Of a stretch of 64,000 nt of DNA, positions 26,100 to 35,271 are shown piece by piece. The stretch is from Allokutzneria sp. NRRL B-24872 (lineage in GTDB: Bacteria > Actinomycetota > Actinomycetes > Mycobacteriales > Pseudonocardiaceae): NCBI RefSeq assembly GCF_002155965.1, contig NZ_MUMH01000043.1:56039-120038 (forward strand). Direction: 5' to 3'. The translations under genes were made by a program, and so were the position numbers. The notes under the pieces were generated by a model. The model saw only the letters and a program-made list of their open reading frames with translations. It did no database searches and had not been told where the DNA came from. The stretch's first letter is position 1. Every line of letters begins with the position of its first letter.

Positions 26100-27455
26100 T
26101 CAGTTCGGGCTTCGTGGCATGGTCAGCTGGATCTCGGTGCCCTCGCCCAGCGCGGTGCGCAGGCGGACCGAACCACCGTGCCGCTCCATCCTGCCGTGAA
26201 TGGAGTCCGCCAGCCCGTGGCGGTCCCCGGGAACCGACTCCGGGTCGAAGCCCGCGCCCCGGTCCCTGACGAACACGTGCACCTTGTCGCCCTCGACCTC
26301 GGCGTAGACGCTGATCTCGCCGACGCCCGCGTGCTTGGCCGCGTTGACCATGGCCTCGCGAGCGGCCTGCACGAGCGCGCCGATCTTCTCGTCGACCGGG
26401 CAGTCGCCGACGACGACCTGCTGGACGGTGATGGCGAAGGTGTCCTCGACCTCGCCGCAGGCGGTGGGCACGGCCTCGGACAGCGTCCCGCCGGGCACCG
26501 CCGCGAAGCCGGGGCCGTCGACCCCGTCCTCGCCGTCGGCCTCGCCCCGGGTCTTCGCGCCGTAACCGGACGGCCCGTACAACCAGCTGCGCAGCTGGCG
26601 CTCCTGGCCTCGGGCGAGCCTGCGCACCTCGCGGGCGGTGTCGGCCTGCTTCTGGATGAGCGCGAGGGTCTGCAGCACCGAGTCGTGCAGGTGCGCGGCG
26701 ATCTCCGCCCGCTCCTCGGTGCGGATGCGGACGCGGCGCTCCTCGTTGAGGTCGCGGACCAGCCTGATCCACCACGGCACGGTCAGCACCGCGACACCGA
26801 TCAGGGTGGTGACGACCGCGAGCAGCACGAACTGGAGCTGGCCGATCCGGCTGCTGCTGCTGGTCAGCAAGGTCGCGAGACCGGCGATCAGCAGGCCGAC
26901 GCCCGCGAGCATCCTGGCCGCTGCCGACCAGCCCCCGGTGCCGAGCACGGCGCCGGTGATGCCGGAGCGCGCGCCGTCGCGCCATCGCCTGCGCTGGGCG
27001 TCGTCGGCCTCCCGCCAGACCACGCCCGCACCTGCGAGCGCGACCGCGAACGCGCCAAGCAGCATGAAGTTGACCTGGCTCTGGAACGACAGCACCGCAA
27101 TGCCGAGACCAGCGCCGACGGTGATCACACCGATGGCCTGCTGGCGCTGCTTCGGGGAGTCCTCGTTGCCGCCTGCGCGCTTCTGCTGCGGCACGAACAC
27201 CCACAGCATCGCGTAGGCGAGCGCGCCCGCCCCGAGCAGGCCGGAGAGCGCGACGAAGCCGATGCGCACCCACAGCACGTCCATGCCGATGTGGTCGGCG
27301 ACCCCGCCCGCGACCCCCGCGACGACCTTGCCGCGGCGTCGGCGGAACAGCTTCGGGGGTTCTCCGGGCCGCTGCGACAGCGATCGCCCCGGCAGAACTG
27401 GCACCGTGCCGGTCTCGCCCTGATGGACCTGCGCATTCACACTGGGCATCGTCAC
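26100..27455 (-). CDS. PspC-domain sensor histidine kinase (LiaS/VraS-like)
   Basis: 451 residues. An N-terminal PspC domain (FRRRRGKVVAGVAGGVADHIGMD near 37, with its hydrophobic hairpin to about 85) is followed by four or so membrane segments up to ~240, then the HisKA_3 dimerisation helix with phospho-His in AEIAAHLHDSVLQTL near 263, and a HATPase domain (VNAAKHAGVGEISVY near 360; DRGAGFDPESVPGDRHGLADSI near 395). PspC fused to a histidine kinase is a known actinobacterial layout. The start is GTG 27455 or ATG 27449 two codons later. It faces the PspC/LiaF-like gene across 27456-27597. Confidence 0.92.
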   Translation of the reverse strand: MTMPSVNAQVHQGETGTVPVLPGRSLSQRPGEPPKLFRRRRGKVVAGVAGGVADHIGMDVLWVRIGFVALSGLLGAGALAYAMLWVFVPQQKRAGGNEDSPKQRQQAIGVITVGAGLGIAVLSFQSQVNFMLLGAFAVALAGAGVVWREADDAQRRRWRDGARSGITGAVLGTGGWSAAARMLAGVGLLIAGLATLLTSSSSRIGQLQFVLLAVVTTLIGVAVLTVPWWIRLVRDLNEERRVRIRTEERAEIAAHLHDSVLQTLALIQKQADTAREVRRLARGQERQLRSWLYGPSGYGAKTRGEADGEDGVDGPGFAAVPGGTLSEAVPTACGEVEDTFAITVQQVVVGDCPVDEKIGALVQAAREAMVNAAKHAGVGEISVYAEVEGDKVHVFVRDRGAGFDPESVPGDRHGLADSIHGRMERHGGSVRLRTALGEGTEIQLTMPRSPN

Positions 27456-27597
27456 ACGCGCGCGGGCCCGCGGTCATCAGGGATGAACCCCGAAGCACTC
27501 GAGGAGCAACCCCGAGACGGGATTTCAGGGGTGCTCCCCGATGTGGGGCGCGGCGCGCGGCGGCAGTCTTGTCATCGTGAACGGGACAGGCGGGAAC

Positions 27598-29019
27598 ATG
27601 AGCGTCGAGGAGACGCTGCGGGACTTCTGGAAGACACGCCCGCGGCGTCCGAAGAGAGGCCGCAAGGTCGCGGGTGTCGCGACGGCCATCGGCAACAGGT
27701 ACGGCATCGACCCGGTGCTGGTGCGGGTCGCCTTCGTCGTGTTCGCCATCTACGGCGGCCTCGGCATCATGCTCTACCTGCTCGCCGTGCTGTTCTTCCC
27801 GCAGGAGGGCGACACCGGCTCCCCGGCGGGTGCCCTGCTCGGCAGGGGCTCGAGCTCCACCTCCGCGCTGGCCACCGTGCTGCTCGCGCTGATGCTGCTA
27901 CCGCTGAGCGGTCTGCTGCTCGCGCTGCACATCTGGTCGGCGATCATGGTCGCCGCGCTCGGCGCCGGGCTCTACGTGCTGCACAAGAACCGCGGCACGC
28001 ACCGGCAGCCGGCCACCGCGACCGGTCCCGTGGTGGTGAGCACCCCGATGACCACCGACAACGGCTTCCAGGGCTCGGAATTCCGCACGGAGACCCTGCG
28101 CCAGCCCGGTCACCAGGAGACCCAGACGATGACGACCGACCCGCAGGCCAGCTCCGCTCACGGTGACGGCGAGCAGGTGCGTCGGGAGACCGCCGAGCAC
28201 GCGCAGGAGAACCCGCCCGCCTGGGACCCGCTGGGCGCCGCGCCGTTCGCGTGGGACCTGCCGGAGCCCGCCGCCGCCCCGGTCGACGACGACATCGAGC
28301 CGCAGCCGCAACCCCGCTCCAAGATCACCGCCGTCACCGTGGCCGTGAGCATCATCGTGGCCGGTGTGATGGGCCTCGGCGTGCTGGACGGCTGGGTGCC
28401 CGACCACGTCGCGGCGGGCGCGGTGACCGCGGTGCTCGCGGCCGGTCTGCTCGTCGGCGCTTTCCGCAAGGGCGGAAAGGGTCTGGTGCTGCTGGCCGTC
28501 CCGGCGATCGCGGCGACCGTGACGCTGGCCAACGACGCCAGCTGGCGCGACTACCAGACCCGTTTCCAGGGCTACGACGACACGCGGAGCTCCTACTACG
28601 ACAACAGCGGCAACTACTACGGCACGCAGACCTGGACCCCGCGCAGCTGGGACGAGGTCAAGCGGGGCAGCAACCTCGTGAGCGCCTCGACGTCCACCAA
28701 CTCCGGCTCGTTCCTGCTGGAGCGGGGGACGGCCCGGCTGGACCTCAGCCAGCTGCCCCCGCTGCCCTCCGGTGAGCAGGTCGAGGTCCGCGCCTGGGTC
28801 GACCAGGGCACGCTGTCGGTGACGCTGCCGCAGGGCGAGGCCGACGTCGACATCACCTGCTACGCCAAGAGCGGCACGGTGAACTGCCTCGACCAGGTCG
28901 GACGCGGCGGCGAGGTGCGCAGGGCCGCGGTCAGCCACGGCACGGACAACGCCGTCGGCGGCGGGCGGATCACGCTGAACGCCGAGGTCAAGAGCGGAAA
29001 GGTGGAGGTCACCCGATGA
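27598..29019 (+). CDS. PspC-domain, LiaF-like membrane protein
   Basis: 473 residues from the ATG at 27598 (MSVEETLRDFWKTRP). An N-terminal PspC domain (GRKVAGVATAIGNRYGIDPVLVRVAFVVF) is followed by several hydrophobic segments (to ~130), a hydrophilic acidic loop (~160-235), further membrane segments near 245-310, and a C-terminal beta-rich region from ~345 (LDLSQLPPLPSGEQVEVRAWVDQGTLSVTLP) like the LiaF/DUF4097-type domain. LiaF proteins hold their histidine kinase inactive without stress; the divergent kinase and regulator make that role likely. An alternative GTG start at 27577 exists. Confidence 0.85.
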   Translation: MSVEETLRDFWKTRPRRPKRGRKVAGVATAIGNRYGIDPVLVRVAFVVFAIYGGLGIMLYLLAVLFFPQEGDTGSPAGALLGRGSSSTSALATVLLALMLLPLSGLLLALHIWSAIMVAALGAGLYVLHKNRGTHRQPATATGPVVVSTPMTTDNGFQGSEFRTETLRQPGHQETQTMTTDPQASSAHGDGEQVRRETAEHAQENPPAWDPLGAAPFAWDLPEPAAAPVDDDIEPQPQPRSKITAVTVAVSIIVAGVMGLGVLDGWVPDHVAAGAVTAVLAAGLLVGAFRKGGKGLVLLAVPAIAATVTLANDASWRDYQTRFQGYDDTRSSYYDNSGNYYGTQTWTPRSWDEVKRGSNLVSASTSTNSGSFLLERGTARLDLSQLPPLPSGEQVEVRAWVDQGTLSVTLPQGEADVDITCYAKSGTVNCLDQVGRGGEVRRAAVSHGTDNAVGGGRITLNAEVKSGKVEVTR

Positions 29020-29240
29020 CGGACGAACAGCAGCCGCAGGGCGGCCAGCAGCCCTCGCGCAAGGGTTTCAGCGTGATCTTGTTCCTGGTCGGCCTGGTCG
29101 CGGTGTGGGCCTCGCTCTACGGCTTCACCAAGGGCCGGATCGTCGACGTGATCGAGCCGAACTGGCTGCTCGCCGGGGCCGCGGTGCTGGTGGGCTCGCT
29201 GATGCTGATCAACACGCTCAGGCCGCAGCGCAAGCGCTGA
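29016..29240 (+). CDS. Small two-helix membrane protein coupled to the PspC/LiaF-like gene
   Basis: 74 residues. Its ATG overlaps the previous stop in ATGA. A Gln-rich N-terminus is followed by two membrane segments (SVILFLVGLVAVWASLYGF and LLAGAAVLVGSLMLINTL) and a basic end RPQRKR. Translational coupling suggests it belongs to the envelope-stress module. No known motif. A 12-bp hairpin follows. Confidence 0.75.
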   Translation: MTDEQQPQGGQQPSRKGFSVILFLVGLVAVWASLYGFTKGRIVDVIEPNWLLAGAAVLVGSLMLINTLRPQRKR

Positions 29241-29271
29241 GTCCCGGGTGCGCTGAGTTCCTGGGTGCACG

Positions 29272-29308
29272 GTGCCGCCGGAGAAGGTGTACAACCCTCC
29301 GGCGGCAC
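29272..29308 (+). terminator. Terminator after the PspC/LiaF unit
   Basis: GTGCCGCCGGAG (29272-29283) and CTCCGGCGGCAC (29297-29308) form a perfect 12-bp stem with a 13-base loop, followed by TTTCG. Confidence 0.7.
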
Positions 29309-29339
29309 TTTCGCATAGGCTGCCCGAACCGAACGCGCG

Positions 29340-30386
29340 ATGGGGGTGACGGAGCTGTCCAGCACAACGCGTGGGAGCAGCAGGCCGACGCTGGAGGACG
29401 TGGCCAACGCCGCCGGCGTCTCCAGGGCGACGGTCTCCCGAGTGATCAACTCCTCGCCCAAGGTGAGCCCCGAGGTGCGCGAGACCGTGCACAACGCGGT
29501 GCGCAAGCTCGGCTACATCCCGAACCGGGCGGCCCGGACACTGGTCACCAGGCGCACCGACGCCATCGCGCTCGTGCTCTCCGAGCCGGACAACAAGTTC
29601 TTCGCCGACCCGTACTTCGCCACCGTCGTCAGGGGCGCGGCCACCGAACTGTCCACCTTGGACATCCAGCTCGTGCTGATGCTCGCCGACCAGGGCGAGG
29701 ACAGCGGCCGCATCCTGCGCTTCCTGTCCGGCGGGCACGTGGACGGGGCGCTCGTGCTGGCCCCGCACCGCGACGACCCGCTGCCCGCGCAGATCGCCGC
29801 ACTGCCGCTGCCCTCGGTGTTCGGCGGCAAGCCGTGGCTGCCGGAGTCCGAGGTGCACGCGGTCGACAACGACAACGTCGCGGGCGGTCGGGTCGCGACG
29901 GAGCACCTGCTCGGCCTCGGCAGGCGCACAGTGGTCAGCGTGCTCGGCCCCGCCGACGAGCAGTCCGCGCGGGACCGGCTCCAGGGCTGGCAGGAGGCGA
30001 CCGGGGCGGACGCCGCGCGCACGGAGGCGTGGACGGCTCAGGGCGACTTCACCCAGGAGGGTGGTGAGCGCGCCATGGCCGAACTGCTGGAGCGCGTGCC
30101 CGACCTCGACGCGGTGTTCGTGGGCAGCGACCTGATGGCCGTTGGCGCGCTGCACGCCCTGCGCGCCGCGGGCAAGCGCGTGCCGGAGGACGTCGCGGTG
30201 GTCGGCTTCGACGACCAGCCGACGATCGCGCCCTACACCGACCCGCCGCTGACCTCGGTCAAGCAGGACTCCGCCGAGCAGATGCGCACGATGGTCCAGC
30301 GCCTGTTCGAACTCCTCAACGGCGAGGACGTCCCCACCGGCCGCGAGGTCCTCCCCGTCGAACTCGTCCGCCGCGCCTCCGCCTGA
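29340..30386 (+). CDS. LacI-family transcriptional regulator
   Basis: 348 residues. The helix-turn-helix with hinge reads TLEDVANAAGVSRATVSRVINSSPKVSPEVR near 17-47, and the periplasmic-binding-like domain follows, with the C-terminal GFDDQPTIAPYTDPPLTSVKQ typical of the family. ATG at 29340; an in-frame GTG two codons later is also possible. The effector, probably a sugar, is not readable and no sugar genes lie beside it. A perfect LacI-type palindrome TGAGAGCGCTCTCA lies 45 bp past its stop within a long dyad. Confidence 0.92.
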   Translation: MGVTELSSTTRGSSRPTLEDVANAAGVSRATVSRVINSSPKVSPEVRETVHNAVRKLGYIPNRAARTLVTRRTDAIALVLSEPDNKFFADPYFATVVRGAATELSTLDIQLVLMLADQGEDSGRILRFLSGGHVDGALVLAPHRDDPLPAQIAALPLPSVFGGKPWLPESEVHAVDNDNVAGGRVATEHLLGLGRRTVVSVLGPADEQSARDRLQGWQEATGADAARTEAWTAQGDFTQEGGERAMAELLERVPDLDAVFVGSDLMAVGALHALRAAGKRVPEDVAVVGFDDQPTIAPYTDPPLTSVKQDSAEQMRTMVQRLFELLNGEDVPTGREVLPVELVRRASA

Positions 30387-30405
30387 CCCTCAGCGCGGTC
30401 GTTCT

Positions 30406-30468
30406 CGCGTTTTGGCTACGTGTTGCGATTTGAGAGCGCTCTCATTCGCAACGAGTTGCCAAAACGCG
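30406..30468. promoter_or_regulatory. 63-bp dyad with a LacI-type operator at its centre
   Basis: Outer arms CGCGTTTTGGC (30406-30416) and GCCAAAACGCG (30458-30468), middle arms GTTGCGA (30422-30428) and TCGCAAC (30446-30452), and at the centre the perfect palindrome TGAGAGCGCTCTCA (30431-30444). It lies between the lacI and guaA stops, so it can serve as terminator of lacI, and its centre matches the usual LacI-family operator form. Confidence 0.6.
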
Positions 30469-30482
30469 GGAATTACGGCCTG

Positions 30483-30513
30483 GCCGTGGGCGGGTTTGGG
30501 GCCCGCCCACGGC
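30483..30513 (-). terminator. Terminator after guaA
   Basis: GCCGTGGGCGGG (30483-30494) and CCCGCCCACGGC (30502-30513) form a perfect 12-bp stem with a 7-base loop, 6 bases past the guaA stop; no U tract. Confidence 0.7.
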
Positions 30514-30519
30514 TGGCGG

Positions 30520-32097
30520 TCACTCCCACTCGATGGTGCCCGGGGGCTTGCTGGTCACGTCGAGCACGACGCGGTTCACGTCGGGGACCTCGTTGGTGAT
30601 GCGGGTGGAGATCCGCTCGAGGACGTCGTAGGGCAGGCGGGTCCAGTCCGCCGTCATCGCGTCCTCGCTGGAGACCGGGCGCAGCACGATGGGGTGGCCG
30701 TAGGTGCGGCCGTCGCCCTGCACGCCGACCGAGCGCACGTCGGCCAGCAGCACCACCGGGCACTGCCAGATGGTGCGGTCGAGACCGGCCGAGGTCAGCT
30801 CCTCGCGGGCGATGGAGTCGGCTGAGCGCAGGATCTCCAGGTTGTGCGCGGTGACCTCGCCGATGATGCGGATGCCGAGACCGGGGCCCGGGAAGGGCTG
30901 GCGCTGCACGATGGTCTCCGGCAGGCCGACCTCGAGGCCGACGCGGCGCACCTCGTCCTTGAACAGCGCGCGCAGCGGCTCGACCAGGTCGAACTTCAGG
31001 TCGTCCGGCAGGCCACCGACGTTGTGGTGGCTCTTGATGTTCGCCGCGCCGGTGCCGCCGCCGGACTCCACGACATCCGGGTAGAGCGTGCCCTGCACGA
31101 GGTAGTCGAAGTGCTCGCCGGACTCCCCCGCCTCGGCCTGGAGGTCGCGGGCGGACTGCTCGAAGACGCGGATGAACTCGCGGCCGATGATCTTGCGCTT
31201 CTCCTCGGGGTCGGTCACCCCGGCCAGCGCGCCGAGGAAGCGGTCCTTGGCGTCCACGGTCACCAGGCGCACGCCGGTCGCGGCGACGAAGTCCCGCTCG
31301 ACCTGGGTGCGCTCACCGGCGCGGAGCAGGCCGTGATCAACGAAGACGCAGGTCAGGCGGTCACCGATGGCGCGGTGCACCAGCGCGGCGGCCACGGCGG
31401 AGTCCACGCCGCCGGAGAGCGCGCAGATCGCCTTGCCGGTCTCGCCGACCTGGGCCCGCACCGCGGCGACGGAATCGTCCACGATGGACGAGGTCGTCCA
31501 CTGCGGACGGAGCCCCGCGATGTCGTGCAGGAAGCGGCGCAGCACCTCCTGGCCGTGCGGGGAGTGCAGGACCTCCGGGTGGTACTGCACACCGGCGAAG
31601 CGGCGCGCGGTGTCCTCGAAGGCGGCGACCGGGGCGCCCGTGCTGGTCGCGGTGACCGTGAAGCCCTCGGGGGCCTTGGTCACGCAGTCGCCGTGGCTCA
31701 TCCACACCGGGTGCCCGGCGGGCAGGTCCTGGTGCAGCGCGCCGCCGTCGCCGACCACGGTGAGGTCGGTGCGGCCGTACTCGCGGGTGCCGGTGTGCTC
31801 GACGCCGCCGTCGAGCGCGCTGGCCATGGCCTGGAAGCCGTAGCAGATGCCGAAGACCGGGACGCCCTGCTCGAACAGCGCCGGGTCGATCTGGGGCGCG
31901 CCATCGGCGTAGACGCTGGAGGGGCCGCCGGAGAGCACGATCGCGGCCGGGTCGCGGGCGATCATCTCGCTGACCGGCATCGTGTGCGGGACGACCTCGG
32001 AGTAGACCTGTGCTTCGCGCACCCGCCGCGCGATCAGCTGGGCGTACTGCGCCCCGAAGTCGACGACGAGCACGGGACGCTGGTTGCTGCTGGGCAC
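30520..32097 (-). CDS. guaA: GuaA, glutamine-hydrolysing GMP synthase
   Basis: Converts XMP to GMP. 525 residues, normal length. Class I glutamine amidotransferase domain first: [15 protein letters not shown] near 11, [11 protein letters not shown] near 55, catalytic Cys in [10 protein letters not shown] near 82, and His/Glu near VQYHPEV. ATP pyrophosphatase P-loop [17 protein letters not shown] near 226, and the dimerisation domain ends with [16 protein letters not shown] start at 32097 with AGGAGG upstream. Apart from guaB2/guaB3 nearly 10 kb upstream on the same strand, the gene stands alone. Confidence 0.97.
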   Translation of the reverse strand: MPSSNQRPVLVVDFGAQYAQLIARRVREAQVYSEVVPHTMPVSEMIARDPAAIVLSGGPSSVYADGAPQIDPALFEQGVPVFGICYGFQAMASALDGGVEHTGTREYGRTDLTVVGDGGALHQDLPAGHPVWMSHGDCVTKAPEGFTVTATSTGAPVAAFEDTARRFAGVQYHPEVLHSPHGQEVLRRFLHDIAGLRPQWTTSSIVDDSVAAVRAQVGETGKAICALSGGVDSAVAAALVHRAIGDRLTCVFVDHGLLRAGERTQVERDFVAATGVRLVTVDAKDRFLGALAGVTDPEEKRKIIGREFIRVFEQSARDLQAEAGESGEHFDYLVQGTLYPDVVESGGGTGAANIKSHHNVGGLPDDLKFDLVEPLRALFKDEVRRVGLEVGLPETIVQRQPFPGPGLGIRIIGEVTAHNLEILRSADSIAREELTSAGLDRTIWQCPVVLLADVRSVGVQGDGRTYGHPIVLRPVSSEDAMTADWTRLPYDVLERISTRITNEVPDVNRVVLDVTSKPPGTIEWE

Positions 32098-32238
32098 GTC
32101 GGAGATACCTCCTGGTCAAGGGCGCACGACGGGCCCTCATCGTCTCAGCCCGCCCGCCGACCGGCCTAATCGGGCCAGTGCCTGTGTGACCAGAAGATCA
32201 CCTGTTGGGGGCGACGGCCGCCGCATACGGTGTGGCCC

Positions 32239-33702
32239 ATGACTGCGGACGACGAGATGACCGCCGTGACCCCCGCTCCGCGCCAGTTCTGGATCGCGGG
32301 CCGAACCGCGACCGGCGAGGACGTGACGGTCGTGCGGCACCCCTACGACGACTCCGAGGTGGCGTCGGTCTCCGTGCCGACCGCGGAGCAGGTCGAGCGG
32401 GCCGTCTCCGCCGCCGTCGATGTCGCGGCGGCCTTCCGCGGCACCCCCGCGCACGAGCGGGCGGGCGCGCTGGAGCACGTGTCGAAGCGCCTGCTGGAGC
32501 GGACCGAGGAGATCGCCGAGGTGATCACCGCGGAGAACGGCAAGCCGCTGCGGTGGGCGCGCCTGGAGGTCGCCCGCGCGGCCAACACCTTCCGCTTCGC
32601 CGCCGAGGAGGCCAAGCGCTTCACCGGCGAGCTGATGCGGCTGGACACCGACCCGGCCGCCGAGGGCCGGATGGCGATGGTGCGGCGGTCCCCGCGCGGG
32701 CCCGTGCTCGGCATCGCGCCGTTCAACTTCCCGCTGAACCTGGTGGCGCACAAGGTCGCCCCCGCGCTCGCGGTGGGCGCTCCGGTGATCATCAAGCCCG
32801 CGCCACGCACTCCGCTCACCGCACTGCTGCTCGGCGAACTGCTGGCCGAGACCAAGCTCCCCGAGGGCGCGTTCTCGGTGCTGCCGGTCGGCAACGAGGC
32901 CACCATGGAGCTGGTCCGCGACCCGCGCCTGCCCGTGGTGTCCTTCACCGGCTCCGGCCCGGTCGGCTGGTCGATCATGGACGCCGCGCCGCGCAAGCAC
33001 GTCGTGCTGGAGCTGGGCGGCAACGCCGCTGCGGTGGTCTGCGGCGACTGGCAGGACCTGGACTTCGCGGCGCGGCGGATCGCGTTGTTCTCCAACTACC
33101 AGGCGGGCCAGTCCTGCATCGCGGTGCAGCGGGTGATCGTGGACCGCTCGGTGGCCGAGGAGTTCACCGCGCGCCTGGTCGACGCCGTGCGCGACCTGCG
33201 GACCGGGAACCCGCACGACCCCGAGGTGGAGGTCGGCCCGCTGGTCGACGAGGCCGCGGCGGAGCGGGTCGAGGAGTGGATCAACGAGGCGACCTCGGCG
33301 GGCGCGAAGGTGCTCGTCGGCGGTGAGCGCGAAGGGTCGACCGTCTCCCCGACCGTGCTCGTGGACGTGCCCGCCGACGCCAAGGTCTGGGCGGAGGAGA
33401 TCTTCGGCCCGGTGCTCGCCGTCTCCGTGGTCGACGGGGTCAACGAAGCGTTCGCGCAGGTCAACGACTCCGCGTACGGCTTGCAGGCCGGGGTGTTCAC
33501 GCGCGACGTGCAGGTGGCCTTCCGCGCATCCGCCGAACTGGAGGTCGGCGGCGTGGTCATCGGCGACGTGCCGTCCTACCGCGCGGACCAGATGCCCTAC
33601 GGCGGCGTGAAGTCCTCCGGGTTCGGGCGTGAGGGCGTCACCTCGACGATGAACGACTTCACCGAGGAGAAGGTCACGGTGTTCGCCGGAATCCGGCTGT
33701 AG
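32239..33702 (+). CDS. NAD(P)-dependent aldehyde dehydrogenase
   Basis: 487 residues from the ATG at 32239; no Shine-Dalgarno, and a TACGGT box 7 bases upstream suggests a leaderless message. Aldehyde dehydrogenase landmarks: GIAPFNFPLNLVAHKVAPAL near 158, cofactor-binding SFTGSGPVGW near 235, catalytic Glu in VLELGGNAAAV near 258, and catalytic Cys in YQAGQSCIAVQRV near 293. The best-known relatives with FNFPLN are succinate-semialdehyde, glyceraldehyde-3-phosphate and lactaldehyde dehydrogenases; the substrate is not readable. Its stop touches the stop of the convergent flavoprotein gene with no gap. Confidence 0.92.
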   Translation: MTADDEMTAVTPAPRQFWIAGRTATGEDVTVVRHPYDDSEVASVSVPTAEQVERAVSAAVDVAAAFRGTPAHERAGALEHVSKRLLERTEEIAEVITAENGKPLRWARLEVARAANTFRFAAEEAKRFTGELMRLDTDPAAEGRMAMVRRSPRGPVLGIAPFNFPLNLVAHKVAPALAVGAPVIIKPAPRTPLTALLLGELLAETKLPEGAFSVLPVGNEATMELVRDPRLPVVSFTGSGPVGWSIMDAAPRKHVVLELGGNAAAVVCGDWQDLDFAARRIALFSNYQAGQSCIAVQRVIVDRSVAEEFTARLVDAVRDLRTGNPHDPEVEVGPLVDEAAAERVEEWINEATSAGAKVLVGGEREGSTVSPTVLVDVPADAKVWAEEIFGPVLAVSVVDGVNEAFAQVNDSAYGLQAGVFTRDVQVAFRASAELEVGGVVIGDVPSYRADQMPYGGVKSSGFGREGVTSTMNDFTEEKVTVFAGIRL

Positions 33703-35190
33703 TCACCGCGTCCGGATGCCCTGGGCAAAGGCGAAGACCCCGTCCGGGTCGTAGGTGCTGGAGATCTGGCGCAGGCGGTGCAGGTTGTTGCCGTAGTACG
33801 CCTGCGGCCAGTCCCGCTGCGCCGGGTCGATGTAGTTCACGTAGGCGCCGCGGCCGGTCAGATCGGCGATCGCGCGCTGCGCGGTGTCCACGTGCGAAGC
33901 CACGGCGCGGGCCTGGCCCGCCTCGGTGTCCGCGTAGACCTGCACCGTGGCGAGGGCGCCGCGGTGCGGGAACGCGCTCGCCGTCGCGTCCACTGTGGAC
34001 ACTGCGCCGCCGAGCGGGTCGAAGAGCAGGTCCATGTCCGGCAGGTCGTTGACCAGCGAGACGAGCTTGCCCGGCTCGTCCATCCGCTTCTCCACCACGC
34101 GCGAGGACGCGACGAAGCCCGTCTTGCCCGAGCTGCCCGCGAAGTGCCGCATGGCGGAGATGTAGTTCATCGTCTGCGTGTTCCGGTTGGTGATCCGCGC
34201 GCCGGAGTTCTTGGCGAGCTGGTTCAGCAGCGTGCTGACCCGCCCGGCCGTTCCGACGAAGCAGCCGCTCACCCTCGGCTTCGGCGGGCTGCCGCCCTCG
34301 ATCACGCAGTTCGCCCACAGCTCCTGCGGTGCCTCGGAGATCCAGTCCTGCCACGCCCCGAGCACCTCGGCGGCCGAGCCCGGCGCGAACTCCAGGTGGA
34401 AGACGGTGAGCTGGGACGGCGCCGCCTCGGTGCTGAACTCGAAGGAGGTGACGATGCCGAAGTTGCCGCCACCGCCGCCCCGCAGCGCCCAGTGCAGGTC
34501 GGAGTCGCCGTCCGCGGAGGCCATGCGGTTGACCCCGTCGGCGGTGACGATCCGCGCGGAGAGCAGGTGGTCAGCGGTGAGGCCGAACTTGCGGGTCAGC
34601 ACGCCGAGCCCACCGCCGAGCGCGAGCCCCGCGATGCCGACCGTGGGGCACGTTCCCGCTGGCAGACAACGCCCCTTGGCCGCGAGCGCCGCGTAGACGT
34701 CGGAGAGCCGGGCCCCGGCGCCGATCTCCGCGACACCGTCGTCGCGGACCTCGACCGAGCCGAGCGAACGGAGGTCGACCACCAGCGCCTTGTCCGGGCA
34801 GCTGTAGCCGGCGTAGCTGTGCCCACCGCTGCGCGCGGCGATCGGGGTGTGCGAGCGCCGCGCCATGTCGATGCAGGTCTGCACGTCCTCGACGCCGCGC
34901 ACCTGGGCGACGGCCTCCGGGGAAGTCTTGGCGAGCGCGGTGTTGAACGGCCGCGCCGCGTCGTATCCGGGCTGGCCGGGACGGGCCAGGGAGCCCTTGA
35001 GCCGCGACTTCAGGCCGTCCCAGTCCATCGGCGCGGCGGTCGTGGTGCTCGGCGGGGCCGTTGTCGGGGTCGGGGTGGCTGTGGGTGTCGGTGTTGTCGC
35101 CGGGCCGCTCTCACCGCAGGCTGTCAGCAGCGCGAGCGCGCCGAGCCCGCCCGCGGCGCGCAGAAAGTTCCGACGATCGACGGCAGACAC
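33703..35190 (-). CDS. Tat-exported lipoprotein FAD-linked oxidase (berberine-bridge-enzyme-like)
   Basis: 495 residues from the GTG at 35190, 8 bases after GGAGG. The N-terminus combines a Tat motif DRRNFLRAAGG with a lipobox LLTAC, then a Pro/Thr spacer, so a membrane-anchored exported flavoprotein is expected. The PCMH FAD domain has ARSGGHSYAG with the His used for 8-alpha linkage and GTCPTVGIAGLALGGG with the Cys used for a second link, so FAD is probably bicovalently bound. The C-terminal BBE segment is present (YVNYIDPAQRDWPQAYYGNN, ending with QISSTYDPDGVF). Family members oxidise sugars or alkaloid-like alcohols; substrate unknown. Confidence 0.88.
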   Translation of the reverse strand: MSAVDRRNFLRAAGGLGALALLTACGESGPATTPTPTATPTPTTAPPSTTTAAPMDWDGLKSRLKGSLARPGQPGYDAARPFNTALAKTSPEAVAQVRGVEDVQTCIDMARRSHTPIAARSGGHSYAGYSCPDKALVVDLRSLGSVEVRDDGVAEIGAGARLSDVYAALAAKGRCLPAGTCPTVGIAGLALGGGLGVLTRKFGLTADHLLSARIVTADGVNRMASADGDSDLHWALRGGGGGNFGIVTSFEFSTEAAPSQLTVFHLEFAPGSAAEVLGAWQDWISEAPQELWANCVIEGGSPPKPRVSGCFVGTAGRVSTLLNQLAKNSGARITNRNTQTMNYISAMRHFAGSSGKTGFVASSRVVEKRMDEPGKLVSLVNDLPDMDLLFDPLGGAVSTVDATASAFPHRGALATVQVYADTEAGQARAVASHVDTAQRAIADLTGRGAYVNYIDPAQRDWPQAYYGNNLHRLRQISSTYDPDGVFAFAQGIRTR

Positions 35191-35271
35191 CCGGATCACC
35201 TCCGAGAAGAGCGGTCGGCGGACCGCGACACGAGAAACACCAACGAGAAGGCCGGCGTCAGGGCGAACTCT

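Noticed and set aside
32186..32201. GTGA-N8-TCAC upstream of the aldehyde dehydrogenase
   Set aside because: Spacer is 8, not 6, and outer bases do not match; weak as a CRP site.
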